DNA of 64,000 nt, taken from Roseococcus sp. SYP-B2431 (lineage in GTDB: Bacteria > Pseudomonadota > Alphaproteobacteria > Acetobacterales > Acetobacteraceae). The stretch spans positions 124,001 to 188,000 of the forward strand of contig NZ_SJXD01000011.1 of assembly GCF_004336745.1 (NCBI RefSeq), given 5' to 3'. The notes beneath the pieces are model-generated. The model searched no databases, was not told the origin of the DNA, and saw only the letters and a program-made list of their open reading frames with translations. The position numbers and the translations under genes were made by a program. Numbering within the stretch: position 1 is the stretch's first letter; each line of letters starts with the position of its first letter. Positions 1 through 9,734 of the stretch are shown here, one piece after another.

Positions 1-781
1 CCGGACGGCCGAGCGTGCGCGGCAGGACGAGCGCGAGGAAGCGCGTGTCGTCGCGGGTGGCGAGGCTGCGCCAGCGCGTGCGCTCCGGCGCGCGCAGGAT
101 CTCGGCCAGCGAGGTGGTGGTGGCGAGGTCATGCCAGGAATCCAGCCCGAGCAGGGCGGGCGAGGCCGGCATCACGATCGGGCAGAAGGCCGCGGCGGCG
201 ACGGCGGCAAGCTGGTCGAGCACGCGCACATCGTCGACCGGATGGCCGGCTGCGGGGCCGGGACGGATCTCGAAATCGGCGGCCAGCATGCCGTAGGGCT
301 CGCCGCCGGGCGTGCCGAACTCATCCTCGTAGATCAGCCGGAAGAGCACGGACTGGTCGAATTCGGCGGCCCGCTCCAGGTCGCGCGCCAGCTCCTGCCA
401 ACGCGCCGTGAGCAGGCGGACCTTCACCAGCCGGTCCTGCACGAAGCCCTCGACGAGCCAGTGCAGCCCGCGCCAGGACCCCTCCATCCGCGTCAGCCGG
501 GGATGGTGCAGGACGGCATCGAGCTGGCGGGAGATGGCGGCGTCCAGCGCCGCGATATCGCGGTCCAGCGCCTCCTCGAGGATGGCCTTGCGGCTCTTCC
601 CCGAGGCGGCGATGGCGCGCAGGCGGTCCCGACCCATCCAGCTGCGCAGGATGGCTCCGGGATCGCGCTCCATGAGGAAGCCGGCCATCTCGGCCGCCGG
701 CGAGCCAGCCGAGAAGTGGCGCCCCGAAAGGGCCACTTCCCGAAGTCCTGTATCGGGCGAGATGGCGCCAAGCCCCGCCAT
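1..781 (-). CDS. TssC-like sheath protein, second copy (ImpD type), C-terminus cut by window edge
   Basis: The first 260 residues are present; the rest lies beyond position 1. The protein is a divergent paralogue of the adjacent TssC. Shared landmarks are SWRGLHWLV (SWRGLNHLV in TssC), EFDQSVLF, the stretch around [11 protein letters not shown], and the late motif RFLALVLPRTLGR. TssC forms the large subunit of the contractile sheath with TssB. In imp-type T6SS loci a second TssC homologue often follows the first and is thought to be a sheath or baseplate-associated accessory, but its role is less clear. ATG at 781 lies 22 bp after the tssC stop, so it is probably in the same transcript. The family call is firm; calling it a separate paralogue rather than a tssC duplicate rests on low overall identity. 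Confidence 0.85.
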   Translation of the reverse strand, partial: MAGLGAISPDTGLREVALSGRHFSAGSPAAEMAGFLMERDPGAILRSWMGRDRLRAIAASGKSRKAILEEALDRDIAALDAAISRQLDAVLHHPRLTRMEGSWRGLHWLVEGFVQDRLVKVRLLTARWQELARDLERAAEFDQSVLFRLIYEDEFGTPGGEPYGMLAADFEIRPGPAAGHPVDDVRVLDQLAAVAAAAFCPIVMPASPALLGLDSWHDLATTTSLAEILRAPERTRWRSLATRDDTRFLALVLPRTLGRP

Positions 782-803
782 GTCTCGCCCCCTTCCCCGC
801 GGA

Positions 804-2300
<1,497 letters not shown>

Positions 2301-2304
2301 GGGG

Positions 2305-2811
2305 TCAGCCCTCCGTCTTGCCGAGGCCGAGCTGGTCCGACAGCTGCTTCAGCTTGGCTTCGTCCTGCAGGACCTCGTCCAGCAGCTCTTCCAGCTTCTC
2401 GGAATTGTCGACCTTGCTCATGAGGTCGCGCAGCTTGCTGCGGGTCTCCATGAGGGCCTTCAGCGCCGGGACCTGCTCGGCCACCTTGGCGGGCTCGAAA
2501 TCGTCCATGTGGCGGAACTTCAGGTTCACGCCCATCTCGCTGCCGTCGCCCGCCAGCGTGTTCTCGACCTTCATGTTGAGGCCCGGCGCGATGCGCGCCA
2601 TGACGTCGTTGAAGTTGTCGCGGTCGATCTGCGTGAACTTGCGCTCGGCGAGCGGCTTCAGCGGCTCGCTCGGGTCGCCGGCGAAGTCGCCCATCACGCC
2701 GACGATGAACGGCAGCTCGCGCTCGATCGCCGCGCCCTCGGTCTCGACGTCGTAGGTGATGTGGACACGCGGCTTGCGCACGCGGTTCAACTTGTCATGA
2801 ACGCTGGCCAT
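2305..2811 (-). CDS. tssB: T6SS contractile sheath small subunit TssB (VipA/ImpB)
   Basis: This 168-aa protein has typical TssB features: an N-terminal [20 protein letters not shown], the [14 protein letters not shown] motif, the [17 protein letters not shown] segment and a C-terminal charged helical region. It pairs with TssC to form the sheath protomer. ATG at 2811 is preceded by a GGGGAGA ribosome-binding site on the minus strand. The gene follows tssA after about 158 bp, so it may have its own promoter as well as read-through from tssA. Confidence 0.97.
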   Translation of the reverse strand: MASVHDKLNRVRKPRVHITYDVETEGAAIERELPFIVGVMGDFAGDPSEPLKPLAERKFTQIDRDNFNDVMARIAPGLNMKVENTLAGDGSEMGVNLKFRHMDDFEPAKVAEQVPALKALMETRSKLRDLMSKVDNSEKLEELLDEVLQDEAKLKQLSDQLGLGKTEG

Positions 2812-2969
2812 GGCATTCTCCCCGGCGCCACGGCGCCGCCCTGGTTGGTCTGCACGCCGCGGGGCCTCCGGCCGGGCTCCGCTTGGCGCGGAGCGTAAGC
2901 CTTCGGATTTCGCGGCGTCAATCTTGCGATCGCCTTTATTCTACTGCCCGTTGCAGGCGAGGGAAGCGG

Positions 2970-4103
2970 CTATTCTGTCGCGTCCATCGCGCGGGGATGA
3001 ATTCCGAGCGCGGTGAGCATGGAGGTCCGCGCCCCTTCGTCCTGCATCACCTCGGCCAGCAGCTCGGGCAGCGACATGCGGCCGCGCCGCGCCGCGTCCG
3101 AAAGCGTATAGGCGAGGAAGGAGTGGGGCTCCGTCTTCTGGAAGAACTCGGCGAGCTGCTCCAGCGTCTTCAGCGCCTGCTCGCGGTTGGCGAGGCTCCC
3201 CGCTCCGGGCATCACGAGGCCGCCCCCCGCCGCCGCCGCTGCAGCTGCCGGCTGGCCGGGGGCGGCCGGCGCGCCATCCTCCGCGACCATCCCGCCCCCG
3301 GCATCCTCGGCGCCGCCGCCGAGCCGGGTCGCGACCTCGGCCATGCGGTCAAGGACCTCGGCAACCCGGCGTGACGGCGGCGCGTCGTAGCCGAAGCGCG
3401 CGTCGAGCTGGTCCTGGAAGAGCTGCCAGGCGGCCCGCGTCTCCGTCGTGAGCGCGACCATTGCGCGCAGGCCCGGGCGGTCGAACTTGGCCTCCGTCTC
3501 GACCGTCTCCAGCGGAATGACGCCCTGGGCGAAGCGCTGCTCGCGCCGCGTCTCGTCGGAGATGCCCGCCGTGTCGGCCGAGGCCTCGTATTGATAGATG
3601 CTGAAGCCTTCGCCCGAGGGGCGGCGGAAGAGCGGCGCGCGGCGCAGCGCCTGCATCACCGTGCCGTCGGTGTCGCCGCCCGCGAGCCCGCCGAGCGGCG
3701 CGGAGCGCCCCTCCAGCCCGTCCTCGTCCGGCTGCGGGAAGCCGGCGTCCCAATGCTGCTCCAGCAGCCCCGCCAGCACGCGCGCGCCCGCGGAGAGGCC
3801 GGCCAGCCCCTCCTGCCGGACCAGCGCCTCGGTCAGCCAGGCCGCGATCTCGAAGTCCTTGCTGTTGCTGGTGAGCGCGTCGACGGCGAGACGGCGCACC
3901 TGGCGCCAGCCCTCGACGGGCGCGGTCTCGCCCTCGCCCTCGCTGTCCCGCGCGCGCTCCTCCGCTCGGGCCTCCGCCCGCGCGTCGCGCAGCTTCTGGT
4001 AGATGGAGGAAGGAGAGTAATCGAGCCGGAGATCCTCACCGGCGCCGTCGCCGCTGCCGAGCGGCTCCACCAGCGTGGCCACATCCACCACGTCGTCGAC
4101 CAT
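2970..4103 (-). CDS. tssA: T6SS cap/baseplate protein TssA (ImpA)
   Basis: The protein has 377 aa from the ATG at 4103 (MVDDVVDVATLVEPL). An upstream in-frame start at 4142 would add 13 residues with no family character. The ImpA N-terminal domain is visible in LVEPLGSGDGAGEDLRLDYS, in the segment around AVDALTSNSKDFEIAAWLTE and in LLEQHWDAGFPQPDEDG. A low-complexity Ala/Gly stretch near residues 290-310 precedes a C-terminal helical domain ending MLTALGIHPRAMDATE. TssA coordinates baseplate docking and tail polymerisation. It is the first gene of the minus-strand unit, divergent from tssH. Confidence 0.93.
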   Translation of the reverse strand: MVDDVVDVATLVEPLGSGDGAGEDLRLDYSPSSIYQKLRDARAEARAEERARDSEGEGETAPVEGWRQVRRLAVDALTSNSKDFEIAAWLTEALVRQEGLAGLSAGARVLAGLLEQHWDAGFPQPDEDGLEGRSAPLGGLAGGDTDGTVMQALRRAPLFRRPSGEGFSIYQYEASADTAGISDETRREQRFAQGVIPLETVETEAKFDRPGLRAMVALTTETRAAWQLFQDQLDARFGYDAPPSRRVAEVLDRMAEVATRLGGGAEDAGGGMVAEDGAPAAPGQPAAAAAAAGGGLVMPGAGSLANREQALKTLEQLAEFFQKTEPHSFLAYTLSDAARRGRMSLPELLAEVMQDEGARTSMLTALGIHPRAMDATE

Positions 4104-4423
4104 CCGAATCCCCCGATTGCCATTGCAGCGCCAGTCGGGCACCGCTTCGCCGAACTAGAGCATGAAGCCTGGGCTTTGGCACCTTTTGGCGCGGCTTTCG
4201 ACCCGCTGCCCGGACAGGTTTGTCGCGTCTGTCGCGCGCGTGCCGTTTGTTGAATTCTGCATGATGGCAGGACGTGATCCTGCGGGTATTCAACACGTCG
4301 TGCACATGCACGAAATTCTCATCCATTCATGATCTTCCCTGGACACAGGGCAAGAGCGACCCGTAGCTTCCCGCCGATCAAAGGTTAGGGTGCCGGGCAA
4401 GCGGCAAGGGAGACGTCGGCTTC
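4104..4423. promoter_or_regulatory. Divergent tssA/tssH control region with nested inverted repeats
   Basis: This 320-bp gene-free stretch separates divergent T6SS units and has lower GC than its flanks. It contains an outer 8-bp inverted repeat, TGTTGAAT (4248-4255) and ATTCAACA (4288-4295). Between these lies an inner repeat GCAGGA/TCCTGC (4267-4272, 4278-4283). A separate dyad, TCGTGCA-CA-TGCACGA, lies at 4298-4313. These are seen directly; that they are operators or a shared promoter is inferred from the divergent context. No promoter box could be assigned with confidence. Confidence 0.55.
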
Positions 4424-7057
4424 ATGGTAGCGATCGATCTGAAGTCCCTGGTGGCCCGGATGACGGAGCTGGGCCGCCGGCAGCTGGAATCTGCGGCCGG
4501 ACTCACGCTGTCCCGGACCCACTACAATGTGGAGATCGAGCATCTCCTCATGAAGCTGATCGAGACGCCGGGCTCCGACGTCTCGATGATCCTCAAGCAG
4601 GCCGGCATCGATGTTGGCCGCGTGCTGAGCGAGCTCACCAAGGCGCTCGACAAGATGCGGACGGGCAATGCCCGCGCGCCCGGCCTCTCGCCCGACATCG
4701 TGACCTGGCTGCGCGAGGCCTGGATGATCGCCAGCCTCGAGGCCAACCAGGGCAAGATCCGCACCGGCCACATGCTGGCGGCGCTCATCAGCGACGAGAC
4801 GCTGGCGCGCACGGTGAAGGACAGCGCGCCGACGCTGCTCAACATTCCCACCGACGCGCTGCGCAAGAATCTCGAAGCGCTCACCAAGGGCAGCGAGGAA
4901 GAGGCGCAGGCCTCCATCGCCGCACCCCCGGGCGCGAGCGGCGCCCCTGCCGAGGGCGCGCCGCGTGCCGGCGGCCCGCTCGACCAGTTCTGCACGGACC
5001 TCACGGCGCAGGCCAAGGCCGGCAAGATCGACCCGATCCTCGGCCGCGACGCCGAGATCCGCCAGATGATCGATATCCTGACGCGCCGCCGGCAGAACAA
5101 TCCGATCCTCACCGGCGAGGCGGGCGTGGGCAAGACCGCGGTCGTCGAGGGCCTGGCGCTGCGCATCGCCTCGGGAGACGTGCCGGAGGCGCTGGCCAAG
5201 GTGAAGCTGATGTCGCTCGACCTCGGCATGCTGCAGGCCGGCGCGGGCATGAAGGGCGAGTTCGAGAATCGCCTGAAGGGCGTGATCGACGCGGCGAAGT
5301 CCTCGCCGGTTCCCGTCGTGATGTTCATCGACGAGGCGCATACGCTGATCGGCGCCGGCGGCCAGGCCGGCCAGAACGATGCGGCCAATCTGCTCAAGCC
5401 CGCGCTCGCGCGCGGCGAGATGCGCTGCGTCGCCGCCACCACCTGGGCCGAGTACAAGAAGTACTTCGAGAAGGACGCGGCGCTCACCCGTCGCTTCCAG
5501 GTCGTGAAGGTTGAGGAGCCGACGCTGCCGCTGGCCAACGCCATGCTGCGCGGCCTCGTCGCCACCCTGGAGAAGCACCACGGCGTGCGTATCCTCGACG
5601 AGGCGGTGACGGAGACGGTGCGGTTGTCCGCCCGCTACATCCCCGCGCGCCAGCTGCCCGACAAGGGCGTCTCGCTGCTCGACACCGCCTGCGCGCGCGT
5701 CTCCATGAGCCAGGCGGCGATCCCGGCGCCGATCGAGGACCGCACACGGCGCCTCGCGCTGATCGCGACGGAGCTGTCGGCGCTGGGCCGCGAGGCCGCG
5801 ACCGGCGGCGACCACGAGAAGCGCACCGGCGCGCTCGTCGTCGAGCAGGCGGAGGTCGAGGCCGAGCTCGCGGCGCTCAAGGAGCGATGGGAGCAGGAGA
5901 AGGACTACGTCACGAAGATCCGCGAGCTGCGCGAGGGCCTGGAGGCGCCGGCCGACGGCCACGACACGGTCGCCGCGCTGGGCGATCTCACGAAGCTGAC
6001 GACGGAGCTGCGCGCGCTGCAGGGCGAGGAGCCGCTGGTGCATCCCGTCGTCGACGGCCAGGCCGTCGCCGAGGTCGTCGCGACCTGGACCGGCATTCCG
6101 CTGGGCCGCATGGCGGGCGACGAGATCAAGGGCGTGATGGCGCTGCAGGAGAAGCTGGAGGAGCGCGTCGTCGGCCAGAGCCATGCGCTCGCCGCCATCG
6201 CCCAGGCCATCCGCACGAATCGCGCCGGCCTCGCCGATCCGCGCAAGCCGATCGGCGTCTTCCTGATGGCCGGCACCTCGGGCGTCGGCAAGACCGAGAC
6301 GGCGCTGGCGGTCGCGGACCTGCTCTATGGCGGCGAGCAGAACCTCACCACCATCAACATGAGCGAGTTCAAGGAAGAGCATAAGGTCGCGACGCTGATG
6401 GGCAGCCCGCCCGGCTATGTGGGCTATGGCGAGGGCGGCGTGCTCACCGAGGCGGTGCGCCGCCGGCCCTATTCGGTGATCCTGCTCGATGAGATGGAGA
6501 AGGCGCATCCCGGCGTCCAGGACGTGTTCTACCAGGTCTTCGACAAGGGCAACATGAAGGACGGCGAAGGCCGCGACATCGACTTCAAGAACTGCGTCAT
6601 CATCATGACGTCGAATGCCGGCACCGACACCATCGCCAAGCTCTGCGCCGATCCCGAAACGGCGCCCGAGCCCGAGGCGCTTGTCGAGGCGCTGCGGCCG
6701 GACCTGCTGAAGTCCTTCAAGCCGGCCTTCCTCGGCCGCTGCAACGTCGTGATCTACTATCCGCTCGCGGATCACGTGCTGAAGCAGATCATCGGCCTCA
6801 AGCTGCGCAGCATCGGCAAGCGCGTGCGTGAATCCTACGACGCCTCCTTCGAGGTCGATCCCGCGGTCACCGAGGCGATCGTGGAGCGTTGCCGGGAAGT
6901 CGAAAGCGGCGCGCGCAACATCGAGAACATCCTCAACCGCACGCTGCTGCCGGAGCTCTCGGCGCAGGTGCTGGAGCGCCTCTCGGAAGGCAAGCCGATC
7001 GCCAAGGTGCGCGTGGGAATGAATGACGAGGGCGGGTTCAGCTACACGCTCGAATGA
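4424..7057 (+). CDS. tssH: T6SS sheath-recycling AAA+ ATPase TssH (ClpV)
   Basis: This 877-aa ClpB/Hsp100-type unfoldase removes and recycles contracted TssB/TssC sheath. It has an N-terminal Clp repeat domain (about 1-150). The first AAA+ module has Walker A GEAGVGKT near residue 230 and Walker B VVMFIDEAHTLIGAG. A helical middle domain follows, then a second AAA+ module with GTSGVGKT near residue 616 and SVILLDEMEKAHPGVQD, and the ClpB D2-small domain. It diverges from tssA across a 320-bp control region and is followed by hcp. The distinctive ClpV context and length separate it from housekeeping ClpB. Confidence 0.96.
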   Translation: MVAIDLKSLVARMTELGRRQLESAAGLTLSRTHYNVEIEHLLMKLIETPGSDVSMILKQAGIDVGRVLSELTKALDKMRTGNARAPGLSPDIVTWLREAWMIASLEANQGKIRTGHMLAALISDETLARTVKDSAPTLLNIPTDALRKNLEALTKGSEEEAQASIAAPPGASGAPAEGAPRAGGPLDQFCTDLTAQAKAGKIDPILGRDAEIRQMIDILTRRRQNNPILTGEAGVGKTAVVEGLALRIASGDVPEALAKVKLMSLDLGMLQAGAGMKGEFENRLKGVIDAAKSSPVPVVMFIDEAHTLIGAGGQAGQNDAANLLKPALARGEMRCVAATTWAEYKKYFEKDAALTRRFQVVKVEEPTLPLANAMLRGLVATLEKHHGVRILDEAVTETVRLSARYIPARQLPDKGVSLLDTACARVSMSQAAIPAPIEDRTRRLALIATELSALGREAATGGDHEKRTGALVVEQAEVEAELAALKERWEQEKDYVTKIRELREGLEAPADGHDTVAALGDLTKLTTELRALQGEEPLVHPVVDGQAVAEVVATWTGIPLGRMAGDEIKGVMALQEKLEERVVGQSHALAAIAQAIRTNRAGLADPRKPIGVFLMAGTSGVGKTETALAVADLLYGGEQNLTTINMSEFKEEHKVATLMGSPPGYVGYGEGGVLTEAVRRRPYSVILLDEMEKAHPGVQDVFYQVFDKGNMKDGEGRDIDFKNCVIIMTSNAGTDTIAKLCADPETAPEPEALVEALRPDLLKSFKPAFLGRCNVVIYYPLADHVLKQIIGLKLRSIGKRVRESYDASFEVDPAVTEAIVERCREVESGARNIENILNRTLLPELSAQVLERLSEGKPIAKVRVGMNDEGGFSYTLE

Positions 7058-7290
7058 ACTCGCATGGGACGGCGCGACACACGCGAAGAATATGCCGTTG
7101 CAGGAATAGGTACTTCGCGTGAGTCTGTGACTGTGGATTTCAGGATTCCGCAAGCATCGGCATCACAAAATGGTCCGAATGTGCGGGAACCTGCCAGGCG
7201 GCGAGGTGGTCTCGCCGTTGGATCAAACCGGCCAGGTCGCCGCCGCGGCGCCCGGATCGGCTCAGCGCGCGGCAACGGAGTGAAGAAGAA
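7058..7290 (+). promoter_or_regulatory. tssH-hcp intergenic region with inverted repeat
   Basis: This 233-bp spacer contains a perfect 9-bp inverted repeat, CACGCGAAG (7080-7088) and CTTCGCGTG (7113-7121), just after the tssH stop. It could be a hairpin at the end of the tssH message or an operator for hcp. An AGAAGAA ribosome-binding site sits immediately before the hcp ATG. The length suggests that hcp has its own promoter, as Hcp is usually made in excess over TssH, but no clear -35/-10 pair was found. Confidence 0.4.
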
Positions 7291-7770
7291 ATGGCCATCT
7301 TTCTGAAGTACGGTACGATCAAGGGCGAGACCACGCAGCTGGCGCACAAGGAATGGATCGAGATCGAGTCCTTCCAGTTCGGCGTCGGCCGCGGCATCTC
7401 GATGGGCGTCGGCGGCGGCTCCAAGCGCGAGGCCTCGGCCCCGTCGGTGAGCGAGATCACGCTGACCAAGACGATGGACATCTCCTCGCCCCTGATCTTC
7501 AAGGAAGCGCTGGGCGGCAAGGCCGTCGAGGTCAAGATCGAGCTGACGCAGACCGACAACAGCGGCAAGCACGTCGCCTTCCAGAAGTACATCCTGACCG
7601 ACACGCTGATCTCCGGCTACAGCATCTCCTCCGGCGGCGCGCGCCCCTCGGAGAGCCTGAGCCTGAACTTCGCGAAGGTCGACAGCGAGTACATGAACAT
7701 CGACGACAAGTTCGCGTCCAAGACGACGGGTCACGTCATCTTCGACATCGGGCTCTCGAAGCTCTCGTAA
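7291..7770 (+). CDS. hcp: T6SS inner tube protein Hcp (TssD)
   Basis: At 159 aa it has the family length. The sequence opens MAIFLKYGTIKGETTQLAHK and continues with EWIEIESFQFGVGRGIS, followed by ITLTKTMDISSPLIFKEAL, all typical of Hcp1-type hexameric rings. Hcp stacks into the tube propelled through the sheath and is itself exported. It lies downstream of tssH with a 233-bp gap and is followed by a hairpin terminator, so it is probably expressed as its own unit. Confidence 0.97.
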   Translation: MAIFLKYGTIKGETTQLAHKEWIEIESFQFGVGRGISMGVGGGSKREASAPSVSEITLTKTMDISSPLIFKEALGGKAVEVKIELTQTDNSGKHVAFQKYILTDTLISGYSISSGGARPSESLSLNFAKVDSEYMNIDDKFASKTTGHVIFDIGLSKLS

Positions 7771-7825
7771 GCGAGGCGTGGCGCCGGGGCGCAACCCGCC
7801 CCGGCCTGCAGCCCAGGCTCGCGCA

Positions 7826-7876
7826 CGGCGCGCCCGGCCCAGGAGGGTCGCGGCGCGCCGATCGTTTTCAGGGCGT
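7826..7876 (+). terminator. Probable intrinsic terminator after hcp
   Basis: An inverted repeat, CGGCGCGCC (7826-7834) with GGCGCGCCG (7852-7860), is followed by two T-rich runs (TTTT near 7865 and TTTTT near 7875). A second GC-rich hairpin lies between it and the hcp stop. This arrangement would end the abundant hcp transcript before the H-NS-like gene. Confidence 0.5.
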
Positions 7877-7978
7877 TTTTCGGAAGGACGCTTGCAAATC
7901 CGCCCGGCGCGCCATAAGCGCCAGGGAACTGGGCCCTGACGTCCGGGCCGGATTCTTCCTTTGACCGAAAGTCCACAG

Positions 7979-8341
7979 ATGCCCGATTCCGACGGCAAGC
8001 TCGAGACGCTGATCGCCGCCCTGCCGGGCCTGTCGATGGAAGAGCTCGGCATGCTGTCCGACGCCATCGAGAAGGCGCGCGAGGACATGGCGACCGCGGG
8101 CCGCGCCGCGCTGCTGGAGGAGTTCCGCCTCAAGGCCGAGCGCCTCGGGCTGTCGGTTGAGGAACTGGTGGGCGCCGCGGCGCCGGAAGGCTCGCGCTCG
8201 CAGCGGTCGGATGCCGGCAAGAAGGTCGCCGCCAAGTACCGCGGCCCGAATGGCGAGGAATGGACGGGCCGCGGCCGCATGCCGAACTGGCTGGCGGCCA
8301 TGGAGGCCGAGGGCCGCAGCAGGGACGAGTTCCTGATCTGA
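7979..8341 (+). CDS. H-NS family nucleoid-associated DNA-binding protein
   Basis: The protein has 120 aa from ATG 7979; a TTG at 7961 would add six residues. The N-terminal half (residues 10-60) is a charged coiled coil used for oligomerisation. The C-terminal domain carries the H-NS DNA-binding signature KYRGPNGEEWTGRGRMPNWL. HvrA/H-NS-like proteins bind curved or AT-rich DNA and silence acquired genes. It sits between hcp and the convergent phosphatase gene, inside the T6SS locus, which suggests a local regulatory role. That role is inferred; it could equally be a global regulator that happens to lie here. Confidence 0.88.
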   Translation: MPDSDGKLETLIAALPGLSMEELGMLSDAIEKAREDMATAGRAALLEEFRLKAERLGLSVEELVGAAAPEGSRSQRSDAGKKVAAKYRGPNGEEWTGRGRMPNWLAAMEAEGRSRDEFLI

Positions 8342-8381
8342 GGGGCCGGCCGGTTCCGGCCTTTACCCATCGCGCCCTATA

Positions 8382-9092
8382 TCACGCCTCGATCAGCACC
8401 ACGCTGACATTGTCGCGCCCGCCCGCCTCGACCGCGAGGCGCACGAGATCCTCCGCCCGGGCGCCCTGAGACAGCAGCGCGGCGATGCGGGCCTCGGGCA
8501 ATTCCTTGAACACGCCGTCGCTGCAGAGCATGTAGCGGTCGCCCGGCTGGATGCGGTCGGCCACCTTGTCCAGCACCAGCTCGCCGCCCGCGCCCACCGC
8601 GCGGGTGATCACATTGGCCCGGGGATGGGCTTCGGCATCCGCCGCGTCGATCTCGCCCGCATCCACCAGCTCCTGCACGAGGCTGTGGTCGCGCGTGAGG
8701 CGCAGGAGCTGACCGTCGCGCATGAGGTAGATGCGGCTGTCGCCGGCCCAGAGCGCCGCGAAATACGCCCCGCGGGCCAGCAGCACGACGATGGTGGAGG
8801 CGATGACGCCGCCGGTGCCGCGCGCCTCTGCCCTGGCCTGGAGCTCCGCATGCACCCCGGCGAGGCGCAGGCGTACCTGGGCCAGCATCTCCGCCGCCGT
8901 CAGGCCCGGTGGGATGGCGGAGAGCGCATCGGCGATCGCCGTGCTCGCCACGTCGCCGGCGCCATGCCCACCGGCGCCGTCGGCGACGGCCCAGAGCCCG
9001 AGGTCCGGCCGGTCCACGAGGTTGTCCTCGTTGCGGGTCCGCACGGCCCCCGGATGCGTGGCGGCGCTGGAGGCCAGGAGGGTGGCTCTCAT
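8382..9092 (-). CDS. pppA: PP2C-family Ser/Thr phosphatase of the T6SS (PppA-like)
   Basis: This 236-aa cytoplasmic PP2C has all metal-binding motifs: RTRNEDN, VADGAGGHGAGD, WAGDSRIYLMRDGQL, LCSDGV and GGRDNVSVV. In T6SS loci PppA reverses phosphorylation of the FHA protein by the kinase PpkA. A PpkA gene is not seen in this window. The ATG at 9092 overlaps the tagF stop by 4 bp (ATGA), which is typical of translational coupling. It is the last gene of the minus-strand block and is convergent with the H-NS-like gene. Confidence 0.93.
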   Translation of the reverse strand: MRATLLASSAATHPGAVRTRNEDNLVDRPDLGLWAVADGAGGHGAGDVASTAIADALSAIPPGLTAAEMLAQVRLRLAGVHAELQARAEARGTGGVIASTIVVLLARGAYFAALWAGDSRIYLMRDGQLLRLTRDHSLVQELVDAGEIDAADAEAHPRANVITRAVGAGGELVLDKVADRIQPGDRYMLCSDGVFKELPEARIAALLSQGARAEDLVRLAVEAGGRDNVSVVLIEA

Positions 9093-9637
9093 GTCTCGGG
9101 CTGCTCCAGCTCGTGCCGCTCCAGCAGGAGCACGAAATCGACGGGCGCCGGCATGGCGCGCGATGGCTGGCCTGCCGACCAGAAGACGCTGCGGCCGTCG
9201 AGCGTCACGTCCGGATCGGCGTCGGGCGGCGGATCGGGCAGGCGCGCGGCCAGGCTGTCGGCGTCGATCTCGCCCGCGCGGGCCTCGAGCGCGGCCGCTT
9301 CCAGCGCGTCGTACCATGCCTCCGGCGGAGGCAGGCCCGCCATCGGCAGCACGGCGGCGAGCGTGAGCGGGAAGCGCCGGCCCACCGTGTCGGCCGAGGT
9401 GACGACGATGCCGAAGGCCGCGTCCGGCCCGCAGGCGCCGGGCGCCAGCCGGAAGCGCCAGGCGGGCGCGGCCTCCCAGGCCGTCTCCCAATCCTCGCCC
9501 AGTTGCTCCCGCGAGGCGGCGACGCCTTCGCTCAGCCAGGCGTCCCAGGGCGCGACGAAGCTGCGCGGCAGCACGCGCCGCACGAAGTCCCCATGGGCGG
9601 GGAGCTTGCCGAACAGCCCGGTACGCACCTCGTCCAT
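9089..9637 (-). CDS. tagF: T6SS-associated protein TagF (ImpM)
   Basis: The protein has 182 aa from ATG 9637 (MDEVRTGLFGKLPAHGDFV); an upstream start at 9652 is also open. The TagF signature GLFGKLPAHGDFVRR is followed by FVAPWDAWLSEG and FGIVVTSADTVGRRFPLT. TagF is a post-translational repressor of T6SS assembly that works alongside the PpkA/PppA pathway. In some alphaproteobacteria it is fused to PppA; here the two are separate but overlap by 4 bp. Confidence 0.92.
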   Translation of the reverse strand: MDEVRTGLFGKLPAHGDFVRRVLPRSFVAPWDAWLSEGVAASREQLGEDWETAWEAAPAWRFRLAPGACGPDAAFGIVVTSADTVGRRFPLTLAAVLPMAGLPPPEAWYDALEAAALEARAGEIDADSLAARLPDPPPDADPDVTLDGRSVFWSAGQPSRAMPAPVDFVLLLERHELEQPET

Positions 9638-9734
9638 GGCTAGGCGGCACATCCGGCGCGCGGCATGGCCGCGAGCCGTGCCAGCTTCGGAAATCCTCCT
9701 TCGGCGATCGATCCGCGGTCCATCCGGAAGCCTC

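Noticed and set aside
4170-4195. A sigma-54-like TTGGCACC...GGC upstream of tssH
   Set aside because: The distance between the GG and GC elements is 9 or 11 rather than the required 10, so it is not a valid -24/-12 pair.
4385-7153. A 922-codon open frame antisense to tssH
   Set aside because: It mirrors the tssH codons, is rich in Arg/Ala/His with no recognisable family, and arises from high GC. The plus-strand frame is a clear ClpV.
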